Positions 1 through 8,659 of a stretch of 64,000 bases of DNA are shown piece after piece (within the stretch, counting starts at the first letter, position 1; each line of letters opens with the position of its first letter). Below the pieces are notes generated by a model. It searched no databases. It was not told where the DNA came from and saw only the letters and a list, made by a program, of their open reading frames with translations. The stretch comes from an uncultured Paracoccaceae bacterium (GTDB lineage: Bacteria; Pseudomonadota; Alphaproteobacteria; Rhodobacterales; Rhodobacteraceae). Where the stretch lies: assembly GCA_947497985.1 (NCBI GenBank), contig CANMIX010000008.1, forward strand, positions 62,001 through 126,000, written 5' to 3'. Made by a program: the position numbers and the translations under genes.

Positions 1-2
1 GC

Positions 3-176
3 GTGATCTCCAAGAAGCTGCACCTGCATTGCCGTCGCATGGCCTTTGAACATCCCGATACCAAAAAGCAGATCTCTATCGTGGCCGACTTGCCCGATCA
101 TATGAAAAACAGCTGGGACACTTTTGGCTGGACCGAAGATCTGGCGGCAGATGATCCGTTTGAAAGCCTGCGCTGA
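3..176 (+). CDS. RluA-family pseudouridine synthase, C-terminal end (partial)
   Basis: The window opens inside a gene; the frame reads from base 3 to the TGA at 174-176, giving the last 57 residues. They include HLHCRRMAFEHP, the kind of C-terminal strand seen in RluA/RluC-family rRNA pseudouridine synthases, followed by an acidic tail. The catalytic Asp domain lies upstream of the window, so which uridine is modified cannot be judged. The stop overlaps the ATG of the next gene by one base, which suggests translational coupling with the HAD phosphatase. Confidence 0.7.
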   Translation: MISKKLHLHCRRMAFEHPDTKKQISIVADLPDHMKNSWDTFGWTEDLAADDPFESLR

Positions 177-841
177 TGTCAGATCTGCGGCTGGTTCTGT
201 TTGATGTGGATGGCACGCTGGTCGACAGTCAGGGCGCGATTGTTGGTGCCATGACGATAGCCTTCACCGCCCTGAACCTGCCGGTACCGACACGGGGTGA
301 AATCCTGTCGATTGTTGGTCTGTCCCTGCCAGTTGCGATTGCCCAGCTGGTGCCGGATCTGCCGCAAGAGCTGCAGGCGGACGTCGTGCAGGGCTATAAG
401 AACGCCTATAAATCGGCGCGCGAGGCAGGAGGGGCGGCGCATTCCCCGCTTTATCCCGGTGCGCGCGAGGCGTTGGATGTGTTGAACTCGGTGCCCGAAT
501 ACCTGTTGGGCGTGGCGACCGGCAAATCCCAACGCGGTTTGGACGAGCTGATCAAGGCGCACGAGTTAAGCTGCTTTGTCACCCGACAGGTTGCGGACCA
601 CCACCCGTCAAAGCCGCATCCTTCGATGGTCATGACTGCGATGGCGGAGACCGGCGTTGAACCTGCGCAGACTGTGATGATCGGCGACACATCCTATGAC
701 ATTGATATGGGGCGGGCGGCTGGTGTGACCACCATTGCCGTGGACTGGGGATTTCATCCAGCGGACCAGTTGGGCGCAGATCATGTGATCAGCAGCTTTA
801 CCCAATTGCCCCCTTTGTTGAACGAGATCTGGAAAGGCTGA
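176..841 (+). CDS. HAD-superfamily hydrolase, phosphoglycolate phosphatase-like
   Basis: A 221-residue soluble protein with the full HAD subfamily IA layout. Motif I is FDVDGTLVDS near residue 9, where the first Asp is the phospho-acceptor. Motif II (VATGKS) lies near residue 113, a Lys follows around SKPHP, and motif IV is IGDTSYDID near residue 168. The cap domain sits between motifs I and II. Enzymes of this type remove phosphate from small metabolites such as phosphoglycolate, but the substrate cannot be read from the sequence. It starts on the last base of the upstream pseudouridine synthase stop and is followed four bases later by the ATP12 gene, so the three probably form one transcript. 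Confidence 0.85.
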   Translation: MSDLRLVLFDVDGTLVDSQGAIVGAMTIAFTALNLPVPTRGEILSIVGLSLPVAIAQLVPDLPQELQADVVQGYKNAYKSAREAGGAAHSPLYPGAREALDVLNSVPEYLLGVATGKSQRGLDELIKAHELSCFVTRQVADHHPSKPHPSMVMTAMAETGVEPAQTVMIGDTSYDIDMGRAAGVTTIAVDWGFHPADQLGADHVISSFTQLPPLLNEIWKG

Positions 842-845
842 ACAG

Positions 846-1553
846 ATGAGCGAGTGGAAGCAAAAACGATTCTGGAAAGCGGCAACTTCGGCCCCGGAAG
901 ACAACGGTTTTGCGGTATTGCTGGACGGGCGCAAAGTGAAAACCCCGGCAAAGGCCGCGCTGGTGTTGCCGACCGAAGCGATGGCACTGGCCGTGGCTGC
1001 CGAATGGGACGCACAAGAAGACACGGTGAACCCTAACACCATGCCCTGTACACGGTCGGCCAATGCGGCGATCGACAAGGTTTCGATCCAACATGGTGAG
1101 GTCGCGGACATGCTGGCCGAATACGGTGATTCGGATTTATTGTGCTATCGCGCTGAAAGCCCCGTCGAGCTGGTGGCGCGTCAGGCGGAAAGCTGGGATC
1201 CGGCCCTGGATTGGGCGGCAACCACGCTTGGTGCACGGCTTGCTTGCCGTAACGGCATTTTGCATTCAGGCCAAGATCCTGTGGCTCTGGAGGTGCTTAG
1301 AAACAAGACCCATGCGATGACTCCGTTTCAGCTGGCGGCGTTTCACGATCTTGTGTCTTTGTCCGGCTCGCTTGTGCTCGGATTTGCGGCAGCCTTGGAT
1401 TGGCGCCCTGCTGCCGACGTCTGGAACTTGTCGCGTTTGGACGAAAAATGGCAAGAAGAACAATGGGGTACCGATGAAGAAGCCAGTGCGGTTGCCATCC
1501 GCAAAGAAGGTGAATTCATGCATGCCAAACGTTTCTTTGATCTATCTACCTGA
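846..1553 (+). CDS. ATP12-family F1-ATPase assembly chaperone
   Basis: A 235-residue soluble protein of the ATP12 family. In mitochondria Atp12 binds free F1 alpha subunit until the alpha3beta3 ring forms, and alphaproteobacteria carry the ancestral version. Recognisable stretches are the N-terminal KRFWKAA, a conserved LLDGRKVKTPAK segment near residue 26, AAEWDAQ near residue 52, the MPCTRSANAAID segment and DLLCYRAESP near residue 96. The length is normal for the family. It follows the HAD gene with a four-base gap. The pairing of HAD hydrolase and ATP12 immediately upstream of bztA is common in Rhodobacteraceae. Confidence 0.9.
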   Translation: MSEWKQKRFWKAATSAPEDNGFAVLLDGRKVKTPAKAALVLPTEAMALAVAAEWDAQEDTVNPNTMPCTRSANAAIDKVSIQHGEVADMLAEYGDSDLLCYRAESPVELVARQAESWDPALDWAATTLGARLACRNGILHSGQDPVALEVLRNKTHAMTPFQLAAFHDLVSLSGSLVLGFAAALDWRPAADVWNLSRLDEKWQEEQWGTDEEASAVAIRKEGEFMHAKRFFDLST

Positions 1554-1781
1554 GAGACAAACACCCCCAAGGCCCAACGGTTTTCCACACCTCTGATCGT
1601 TCTCGATGCAGTTTGCTCATCGAAACATCTAATTTCCTGATCACGCCCTTGACGTTTGTTGATGATTGATCACACACTTGGCTCGGATTTGGGAAAAACC
1701 CAGGTTCGATCTGATCCGGGGGGGAACAATTTTGTCCCGGAAATAACCGCTAACAGAGCGGAAAATCAGGAAGAGGTTAAA

Positions 1782-2798
1782 ATGAAAAAATCCGTATTTT
1801 TTGGTGCGATGACTGTTGCCGGTCTTGCAGCTGGTGCGGCCGCAGCGGCGACCCTGGACGATGTAAAGTCCCGCGGTAAGCTGAACTGTGGTGTGTCTAC
1901 TGGTCTGGCTGGCTTCTCGGCACCGGATGCGAATGGGGAATGGACCGGCTTTGACGTTGCCGTTTGCCGCGCTGTTGCAGCTGCGGTTCTGGGTGATGGA
2001 AACGCTGTCGAATTTATTCCGACCACCGCCAAGACACGCTTTACCGCGCTGGCTTCCGGTGAGATCGATATGCTGGCTCGTAACACCACATGGACCTTCT
2101 CGCGCGATGTCGATCTGAAGTTCGACTTCGTTGGCGTGAACTACTATGACGGTCAGGGCTTCATGGTTCCAAAGGAACTGGGTGTGTCTTCCGCAAAGGA
2201 ACTGGACGGCGCGACCGTTTGTATCCAGACCGGTACCACAACTGAGCTGAACTTGGCGGATTTCTTCCGCACCAACAACATCAGCTACGAACCCGTTCCA
2301 ATCGAAACCAACGCAGAAGCACAGCAACAGTATCTGGCCGGTTCTTGCGACGTTTACACCACAGACGCATCTGGTCTGGCGGCGACACGCGCAACCTTTG
2401 ACGCGCCTGACGCGCATGTTGTTCTGCCTGAAATCATCTCCAAAGAGCCGCTCGGCCCGCTGGTTCGCCACGGCGACAACGGTTGGGGTGACGTGGTACG
2501 TTGGACCATGCAAGCACTGGTTGCAGCTGAAGAGCTGGGCGTGACTTCTGCAAACCTGGCAGAAATGTCCGGCGGCACCAACAACCCAGAAATCAACCGT
2601 CTGCTGGGCAGCGAAGGCACTCTGGGTGAGATGCTGGGTCTGGACGCTGACTTTGGCGCCAAAGCAATCGCTGCTGGCGGCAACTACGGTGAGCTGTTCG
2701 CGAAAAACATCGGTGAAGACACGCCGATCGGTCTGGCACGCGGCCTGAACGCATTGTGGACCGAAGGTGGTCTGCAGTACGCACCGCCTTTCCGCTAA
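1782..2798 (+). CDS. bztA: Glutamate/glutamine/aspartate/asparagine ABC transporter, periplasmic binding protein BztA
   Basis: A 338-residue binding protein that captures acidic amino acids and their amides in the periplasm for the BztBCD importer. The ATG at 1782 is preferred over a longer upstream frame because AGGAAGAGG lies just before it and it opens a classic signal peptide (MKKS, hydrophobic core, cleavage near AAAAA). The mature part has the SBP family 3 signatures: LDDVKSRGKLNCGV, FDVAVCRAVAAAVLG, and RNTTWTFSRD for ligand contact. A perfect palindrome with a T-run after the stop separates it from bztB, which is a usual way to make more binding protein than membrane subunits. Confidence 0.95.
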   Translation: MKKSVFFGAMTVAGLAAGAAAAATLDDVKSRGKLNCGVSTGLAGFSAPDANGEWTGFDVAVCRAVAAAVLGDGNAVEFIPTTAKTRFTALASGEIDMLARNTTWTFSRDVDLKFDFVGVNYYDGQGFMVPKELGVSSAKELDGATVCIQTGTTTELNLADFFRTNNISYEPVPIETNAEAQQQYLAGSCDVYTTDASGLAATRATFDAPDAHVVLPEIISKEPLGPLVRHGDNGWGDVVRWTMQALVAAEELGVTSANLAEMSGGTNNPEINRLLGSEGTLGEMLGLDADFGAKAIAAGGNYGELFAKNIGEDTPIGLARGLNALWTEGGLQYAPPFR

Positions 2799-2812
2799 GA
2801 TCAATTGGGAGA

Positions 2813-2836
2813 GGGCGCGGAATTCCGCGCCCTTTT
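2813..2836 (+). terminator. Palindromic terminator or attenuator between bztA and bztB
   Basis: A perfect 20-base palindrome, GGGCGCGGAATTCCGCGCCC at 2813-2832, is followed by TTTT. It sits 15 bases after the bztA stop and about 90 bases before bztB. It probably stabilises the bztA message end or partly terminates it. Confidence 0.75.
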
Positions 2837-2923
2837 CCCATCTAATAAAACGCTGCGGGAACGTACGGATCGGGGTCAACCTCGACAGGACATAAGTACC
2901 GCTAGCTTCGGGGATTTCACAAC

Positions 2924-4156
2924 ATGTCAACTTTGACTGACCCGCCGAAGGATTCCTTTCGGCTGTCGATGCTGATCAACGATACCCGCTATAGATCGTT
3001 GACCTTCCAAGCCCTGGCGTTTCTCGCCCTGGCGCTTTCCTTCATGTATCTCGGCAACAACCTGATCGCAAACCTGCGCGCTGCTGGTTTGAACATCAAC
3101 TTTGGTTTTTTGACCGATACTGCCGGTTATGACATCAGCCAGAAGCTGGTTGAATATAGCAACCAAGACAGCCACAGCCGCGCCGCGTTTGTTGGCCTGC
3201 TCAACACCATTCTTGTTGCTGTTCTGGCCTGTGTCACTGCCACGGTCTTTGGGGTGATTGCGGGGGTTCTGCGCCTGTCCAACAACTGGCTGGTGTCCAA
3301 ATTGATGGCGTTCTACGTCGAGATCTTTCGGAACATTCCGGTTCTGATCTGGATCATCATCATTTTCACCATCATGACCGCTGTCATGCCTGCACCGCGC
3401 GCCTTCCGTGGCGACAATGCGACGGCGACGATGGTGTTTGATGCGTTTGCCTTTACCAACCGCGGTATCTACACACCGCTGCCCTGGTTCGCGAATGGCA
3501 TTTTTGAAAGCCAAGCGCTGAATTGGCTATTGGTTCTTGTTGTGGCCTGCGGCTCCTGGTTTGCCGCGCGTCGTGTCAATGTCTGGGCCACTGCAAAACA
3601 GGAAGCCACCGGCGAGCGCCCAAACACCCTGCCGATGCTGTTGGGGATTTGGCTGGCGCCATTTCTGATCTTGATGCTGATTATGGGCCTGACGTGGGAA
3701 TACCCCGCGCTCAAAGGGTTTAACTTCCAAGGTGGGATCAAAATTGGCGGTCCGTTGATCGCCTTGTGGTTTGCTTTGTCGATCTACACCGGTGCCTTTA
3801 TTGCGGAAAACGTCCGTGCGGGTATTCAGGCGGTTTCCAAAGGTCAGACCGAAGCTGCAGCAGCCCTGGGTCTGCGTCCGTCCAAGGTGATGAACCTGGT
3901 CGTTCTGCCACAAGCGCTGCGGATCATCATTCCGCCGCTGATCTCTCAATATCTCAACATCACCAAAAACTCGTCTCTCGCGATTGCTGTGGGTTACGCG
4001 GATATCACCGCCACATTGGGTGGGATTACGCTGAACCAAACCGGCCGTGCGATTGAATGTGTTTTGTTGCTGATGGCGTTCTACTTGACTGCATCCTTGC
4101 TGATCTCGCTTGTGATGAATGTCTACAACGCCTCTGTTAAGCTGAAGGAGCGTTGA
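2924..4156 (+). CDS. bztB: Glutamate/glutamine/aspartate/asparagine ABC transporter permease BztB
   Basis: A 410-residue inner-membrane subunit with several hydrophobic helices, beginning with one around residues 30-50. It is longer than ordinary HisM-type permeases, as expected for Bzt. The EAA loop that contacts the ATPase is present near residue 310 (QTEAAAALGL, then LPQALRIIIPPL). It forms a heterodimer with BztC for uptake of Glu, Gln, Asp and Asn. Its TGA is followed two bases later by the bztC ATG, so translation of the two subunits is probably coupled. Confidence 0.93.
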   Translation: MSTLTDPPKDSFRLSMLINDTRYRSLTFQALAFLALALSFMYLGNNLIANLRAAGLNINFGFLTDTAGYDISQKLVEYSNQDSHSRAAFVGLLNTILVAVLACVTATVFGVIAGVLRLSNNWLVSKLMAFYVEIFRNIPVLIWIIIIFTIMTAVMPAPRAFRGDNATATMVFDAFAFTNRGIYTPLPWFANGIFESQALNWLLVLVVACGSWFAARRVNVWATAKQEATGERPNTLPMLLGIWLAPFLILMLIMGLTWEYPALKGFNFQGGIKIGGPLIALWFALSIYTGAFIAENVRAGIQAVSKGQTEAAAALGLRPSKVMNLVVLPQALRIIIPPLISQYLNITKNSSLAIAVGYADITATLGGITLNQTGRAIECVLLLMAFYLTASLLISLVMNVYNASVKLKER

Positions 4157-4158
4157 GG

Positions 4159-5457
4159 ATGACGGATCAAACTACCAACTCCATCGCCTTTGTTGCGGAT
4201 GGAAATATCCCTCAGTCTCCGCCTCCTGCGCGTGAGACCGGGGTTGTCAAATGGATGCGGGAAAACCTGTTCTCCAGTTGGGCCAATTCACTGCTGACCA
4301 TCGTTGCGGGTCTGGTGATCTACATGGTTTTGTCAGGCGCATTGCCGTGGATGTGGAACGGTGTCTGGACCACATCGAGCCTGTCGGAATGTCGTGAGGT
4401 TCTGGCCGGTGAAGTGGGCGGGTGTTTCTCTGTCCTGTCAGAACGCTGGAACCAGCTGTTGTTCGGGTTCCAATACCCGCAGGATCAATACTGGCGGCCG
4501 ACCCTGGCGTTTGTACTGCTGTTTATTGCGGGTGCGCCGGTTCTGTTTTTCGACCTGCCGCGCAAGATGTTGGCCTTTACCGCAGTTTATCCGTTCCTGG
4601 CGTTTTACCTGATCTGGGGCGGTACCATCATGGCGCCGATCGTGGCGTTCCTTGGCATGGGGGCGGCGGCCTTTGTGTTTCAGACTTATGGTAAAGGCAG
4701 CTTTGCACTGGGTTTCTTTGGTGCGATTGTTGCGGCCTTTGCGGTCTGGATCATTGGCGGTGCGCTGATCCCTGAAGGGGCGTCTGAGACTGCGATGTTG
4801 CAGGCGGTTCCATCACGGGATCTGGGTGGCTTTATGCTGAACCTTATGCTGGGTGTGACCTGTGTGTCCTTGTCGGTGCCTTTGGGCATTGCGCTGGCGT
4901 TGGGTCGCCAATCGGATATGCCGTTGATCAAGTGGATCTGCATTATCTTCATCGAATTCGTACGCGGCGTGCCTTTGATCACGCTGTTGTTCGTGGCGTC
5001 GGTGATGCTGAGCTATTTCTTCCCACCTGACAGCACCGTCGACCTGTTCCTGCGTGTGGTGATCATGATCACCATGTTCTCGGCTGCTTATATCGCCGAG
5101 GTTATTCGCGGGGGCCTCGCGGCTTTGCCAAAGGGGCAGTATGAAGCAGCAGACAGTCTGGGTCTGGATTATCCGCAGGCCATGCGCCTGATCATCCTGC
5201 CGCAGGCCTTGAAGATCTCTATTCCTGGTATCGTGAACGTGGCCGTGGGCCTGTTCAAAGACACCACGCTGGTTTCGGTCATTTCGATGTTCGATCTGGT
5301 CGGGATGATCCGGGGACCGATCTTGGCCTCGACCGAATGGGCGGGCGTCTACTGGGAGCTCCTTGGGGCTGCCGCGATCCTGTTCTTCATCGTCTGCTAT
5401 GGCATCTCTCAATATTCGCAGTGGCTCGAGCGTCGTCTCGCCACCGATCATCGCTAA
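4159..5457 (+). CDS. bztC: Glutamate/glutamine/aspartate/asparagine ABC transporter permease BztC
   Basis: A 432-residue inner-membrane permease, partner of BztB. An in-frame TTG exists at 4153 inside the end of bztB. ATG 4159 is preferred because GAAGGAG precedes it at a workable distance. The protein has an N-terminal helix after a soluble lead, a periplasmic segment with cysteines, a helix cluster, and the C-terminal transport domain. Its EAA loop is GQYEAADSLGL followed by ILPQALKISIPG. The bztD ATG follows 12 bases after the stop behind AAGGAG. Confidence 0.93.
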   Translation: MTDQTTNSIAFVADGNIPQSPPPARETGVVKWMRENLFSSWANSLLTIVAGLVIYMVLSGALPWMWNGVWTTSSLSECREVLAGEVGGCFSVLSERWNQLLFGFQYPQDQYWRPTLAFVLLFIAGAPVLFFDLPRKMLAFTAVYPFLAFYLIWGGTIMAPIVAFLGMGAAAFVFQTYGKGSFALGFFGAIVAAFAVWIIGGALIPEGASETAMLQAVPSRDLGGFMLNLMLGVTCVSLSVPLGIALALGRQSDMPLIKWICIIFIEFVRGVPLITLLFVASVMLSYFFPPDSTVDLFLRVVIMITMFSAAYIAEVIRGGLAALPKGQYEAADSLGLDYPQAMRLIILPQALKISIPGIVNVAVGLFKDTTLVSVISMFDLVGMIRGPILASTEWAGVYWELLGAAAILFFIVCYGISQYSQWLERRLATDHR

Positions 5458-5469
5458 GGAGTTCAAACT

Positions 5470-6261
5470 ATGTCTGATTTGGCAATTGAACGTGAAATCG
5501 ACCGCACCAAAATGTCCGTCTCGGATGAGGTTGCGATCCAAATTACCGGCATGAACAAGTGGTACGGGCAGTTCCACGTTCTGCGGGACATCAACCTGAC
5601 CGTGAACCGTGGCGAACGGATCGTGATTGCGGGGCCTTCGGGGTCCGGTAAATCCACCATGATCCGCTGTCTGAACGCTTTGGAAGAGCACCAGGAAGGG
5701 CAGATCATCGTCGATGGGACCGAGCTGACCTCGGATCTGAAAAACATCGACAAGATCCGTTCAGAAGTGGGCATGTGCTTCCAGCACTTTAACCTGTTCC
5801 CGCATCTGACCATTCTGGAAAACTGCACCTTGGCCCCGATTTGGGTGCGTAAGATGCCGAAGAAGGAAGCGGAAGATCTGGCGATGCACTTCCTGGAAAA
5901 GGTGAAGATCCCGGACCAGGCGAACAAGTATCCGGGCATGTTGTCCGGTGGTCAGCAGCAGCGTGTGGCCATCGCGCGCTCCCTGTGCATGAAGCCCCGC
6001 ATCATGTTGTTTGACGAACCCACATCGGCCCTTGACCCAGAGATGATCAAAGAGGTGCTCGACACCATGATCGAGCTGGCCGAGGAAGGGATGACCATGC
6101 TTTGTGTGACCCACGAGATGGGCTTTGCCCGTCAGGTGGCGAACCGGGTGATCTTTATGGCGGATGGCCAGATCGTTGAACAAAACGAGCCGGAAGAGTT
6201 CTTTAATAACCCACAGAGCGACCGGACCAAGCAGTTCCTGAGCCAGATCCTGGGTCACTGA
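5470..6261 (+). CDS. bztD: Glutamate/glutamine/aspartate/asparagine ABC transporter ATPase BztD
   Basis: A 263-residue cytoplasmic ATPase that powers the BztBC channel. Walker A is GPSGSGKS at residues 55-62. The Q-loop region is [11 protein letters not shown], the ABC signature is [15 protein letters not shown], Walker B is [13 protein letters not shown], and the switch His lies in [10 protein letters not shown]. It is typical of polar amino acid importers (GlnQ/HisP type) with a roughly 20-residue N-terminal extension. Last gene of the bzt operon; a strong terminator follows 30 bases after the stop. Confidence 0.95.
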   Translation: MSDLAIEREIDRTKMSVSDEVAIQITGMNKWYGQFHVLRDINLTVNRGERIVIAGPSGSGKSTMIRCLNALEEHQEGQIIVDGTELTSDLKNIDKIRSEVGMCFQHFNLFPHLTILENCTLAPIWVRKMPKKEAEDLAMHFLEKVKIPDQANKYPGMLSGGQQQRVAIARSLCMKPRIMLFDEPTSALDPEMIKEVLDTMIELAEEGMTMLCVTHEMGFARQVANRVIFMADGQIVEQNEPEEFFNNPQSDRTKQFLSQILGH

Positions 6262-6290
6262 TCACCGCATCGCAGCTGTTATTAAGCGGG

Positions 6291-6314
6291 AAGGCCGGGC
6301 ATTTGCCCGGCCTT
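6291..6314 (+). terminator. Terminator of the bzt operon
   Basis: Perfect 10-base stem AAGGCCGGGC with its complement GCCCGGCCTT around an ATTT loop. It is followed by TCTGGTTTTG and lies about 30 bases after the bztD stop. Confidence 0.85.
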
Positions 6315-6435
6315 TCTGGTTTTGTCGCTGGCGCTCCGGATTGGGACGTGTTGCACCTCGGCTCTGAGGTCGCCAGCGGCGTCTGGCAACGAAATTTCTT
6401 GACTCAGAGGGGAAAATAGAAAATATTCATGACAA

Positions 6436-6470
6436 TTCCATATATGAAATATGGGATTTCAAATATGGAA
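6436..6470 (+). promoter_or_regulatory. 35-base dyad overlapping the ribosome binding site of the IclR regulator gene
   Basis: Arms 6436-6450 (TTCCATATATGAAAT) and 6456-6470 (ATTTCAAATATGGAA) are inverted copies with one mismatch around a 5-base centre. The right arm contains the only good ribosome binding site (GGAAG at 6467-6471) of the gene starting at 6476. The DNA dyad is a likely autoregulatory operator for the IclR protein. In RNA the same bases could fold and hide the binding site. IclR-family proteins generally bind such inverted repeats near their own promoters; the assignment here is inference. Confidence 0.6.
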
Positions 6471-6475
6471 GTTGC

Positions 6476-7285
6476 ATGACCCCGACGGAACGTGCCCTAC
6501 AGGTCCTAGAATACATTATGGCGGCAGGACCTGGCCCGTTAAAGCAGGTGGATATTGCGCGCGATTGCGGCGTGTCTCCTGCGACGTTGCACCGGATCAT
6601 CAAGTCCTTGTCGGAATGGGGGTATCTGTTTCGCACAAGTGAGAAATATGTGGTGCGCAACTTTCGCCTGGAGCGCAACGTGCCGATGTCTGGCACCTAT
6701 CTGGCCAAACTGGACGAGACGATGCGCAGCCTGTCCAAGCGGCTGTGCGTCTCGGCCGAGGTTGTTGTGGTGGCGGGGCACGAACTGCTGTGGCACTCAA
6801 AAACCGATTATCCCGACCCGGACGTGTTGATCCGGGCGGACGTTGGATTTCGCCGATCGCTGTACGAGTTGGATGTCTTGTCCCAACTGTATCTGAGCCG
6901 TCTGAACTGGGAGGATGTTCAGGCGCAATTTTATACGGACGGATTTTACGAGACCCTACGCCAATCGGGTGTTGGCAATCCGACACTGTCAGAGGAGGCA
7001 GTGCGCGGTTATCTGGATCGTATGCGGACAGAGATCTTTGCCGCGGACCTGGAAGGCAATCACGTGGGCATCCGGCGCTTTGCCACGGTCATCCAGGATT
7101 CGGATGGAACGTTTCTGCATCTCTTGGCCTTGGCGGAACCTGCCAGTGCCGGCGCGGCCGATGTTGAGACCTATATGGAAGCGCTTTTACAAGCACGTAG
7201 CGAGCTTTCTGAGCTCGTGACTGCGGAGGCTGAAGTCAGGAGGCTTCAGCCAAAGCACCATGCCTTGCCCCTGCGTGGAGGATAA
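6476..7285 (+). CDS. IclR-family transcriptional regulator
   Basis: A 269-residue regulator. The N-terminal winged helix-turn-helix covers about residues 5-65 (VDIARDCGVSPATLHRIIKSL is the recognition region, then the wing with YLFRTSEKYVV). The C-terminal part, about residues 80-255, corresponds to the IclR effector-binding domain. It stands just upstream of an ABC importer and sulfatase genes on the same strand, so it most likely responds to the imported compound or a breakdown product. A near-perfect 35-base dyad sits directly before its start. The next gene begins about 30 bases after its stop. Confidence 0.88.
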   Translation: MTPTERALQVLEYIMAAGPGPLKQVDIARDCGVSPATLHRIIKSLSEWGYLFRTSEKYVVRNFRLERNVPMSGTYLAKLDETMRSLSKRLCVSAEVVVVAGHELLWHSKTDYPDPDVLIRADVGFRRSLYELDVLSQLYLSRLNWEDVQAQFYTDGFYETLRQSGVGNPTLSEEAVRGYLDRMRTEIFAADLEGNHVGIRRFATVIQDSDGTFLHLLALAEPASAGAADVETYMEALLQARSELSELVTAEAEVRRLQPKHHALPLRGG

Positions 7286-7316
7286 GCAGGACAGGGTTAT
7301 TTCACAGGGAGGAACT

Positions 7317-8591
7317 ATGAAACACTTACTGACGACTGCCCTTGTGGCAAGCTTTGCGCTTGCTGCGCCTTTTGCGCCGACGTCTGCGCAGGCCGAAGAG
7401 ATCAACGTTGTGATGTTCGGCATGCCCTATACGCGTGGTCTGCAAAAGCTTGCTGGTGATTTTGAGGAGAAAACCGGCATCAAGGCCAATATCGACGTTA
7501 TTGGACAGGATGTTTTCGAAAATCGGATCACCCTGTCGTTTACCGGTCGGTCCGGCGATATTGATGTGGTGCATGCGCCGGTCATTCAGGTGCAACGCTG
7601 GGTGCAAGCCAATTGGTTGAAACCGATCACAGCTGAGGTCGATGCGATGCCGGTCAAAGGCGATCTGATGGCGGGACCGCTGGATGCCTATCGCATCGAC
7701 GGCGAACAATTTGCGGTGCCGTTTATGGCCGCCACCGGGTTGATGACCTATCGTGAAGACGTGTTGGAGGCTGCCGGTGTTGGCGTTCCCCAAACCTGGG
7801 CTGAGATGCTGGAAATCGCGCCCAAAGTGACCGACGGCGACCAGTCAGCCATCGCCCTGCGTGCGGTGCCCGGACAGGGGTTCAATATGTTCATCTTCCC
7901 GATGATCATGCGGGCCTATGGCGGTAAGTTCTTTGCGGATTACACCGGCGGTGATTTGACGCCGGCGATCAATTCGCCCGAAACGCTGGAAGCGTTGAAT
8001 GTCTACAGCAAGCTGATCAATGACCACGCGCCGCAAGGGGCTGGGAATTTTAACTTTGCTGAGGTCAATGCGGCGGCTCAAAATGGTCAGATCGTTTTTG
8101 CGGTGGAAGGCACCGGTGTCGCAGCCCAGATCGTGGATCCGGAAAAGAACCAATATGCGGATGTGACCGGTCTGGCCCTGCCACCGGGTGGTCCGGCAGG
8201 ACGTTCGCCGGCGATTGCGGTACATGGCCTTGGTATTCCGGCCTCAGCCCAGAATGTCGCGGCGTCAGCCAAGTTCATCGAGTGGGCCGTCAGCACCGAA
8301 ACCGTGACCAAAATCGCCCTGTCTGAACCCTTTGCCAATTTCACCACCCAACCGGTGGCCGAGAACGCCGAGGTGATTGCCAAATACGCGGCCATTCACC
8401 CGGATTTCCTGCAAGTGCAGGCGGATGCGTTGAACCTGGCGATTGGGCATTATCGTCCGCTGTTGCCGGAATGGCCCTCGCTTGGTGCAGCTATTGGCGA
8501 AAACATCAATGCTGCTGTGAACGGTTTGATCACACCAGAAGAAGCACTGGAAAACGCAGAGCAAGAGATGCGCGACATCCTGGGTCAATAG
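7317..8591 (+). CDS. ABC transporter extracellular solute-binding protein, family 1 (sugar type)
   Basis: A 424-residue periplasmic binding protein. ATG 7317 is chosen over an in-frame ATG at 7260 because AGGGAGG lies just before it. It also opens a signal peptide (MKHLL, hydrophobic stretch, likely cleavage after SAQA). The mature part follows the MalE/UgpB-like pattern: INVVMFGMPYTRGLQKLAGD at the start and FAVPFMAATGLMTYREDVLE near residue 135. Such proteins bind sugars, polyols or glycosides. Next to sulfatases, a sulfated sugar or sulfated glycoside is the reasonable guess. Confidence 0.88.
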   Translation: MKHLLTTALVASFALAAPFAPTSAQAEEINVVMFGMPYTRGLQKLAGDFEEKTGIKANIDVIGQDVFENRITLSFTGRSGDIDVVHAPVIQVQRWVQANWLKPITAEVDAMPVKGDLMAGPLDAYRIDGEQFAVPFMAATGLMTYREDVLEAAGVGVPQTWAEMLEIAPKVTDGDQSAIALRAVPGQGFNMFIFPMIMRAYGGKFFADYTGGDLTPAINSPETLEALNVYSKLINDHAPQGAGNFNFAEVNAAAQNGQIVFAVEGTGVAAQIVDPEKNQYADVTGLALPPGGPAGRSPAIAVHGLGIPASAQNVAASAKFIEWAVSTETVTKIALSEPFANFTTQPVAENAEVIAKYAAIHPDFLQVQADALNLAIGHYRPLLPEWPSLGAAIGENINAAVNGLITPEEALENAEQEMRDILGQ

Positions 8592-8659
8592 GCCTTTGTC
8601 GCACCCTCATATCCGGCGTGGGAGCCTGCGCCGGATCGACCTCTTTGCGGGAAAAACAC

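Noticed and set aside
1641-2930. Long minus-strand open frame opposite bztA
   Set aside because: It is the shadow of a strongly conserved gene, has no ribosome binding site or recognisable domain, and its composition follows the opposite strand's codon pattern.
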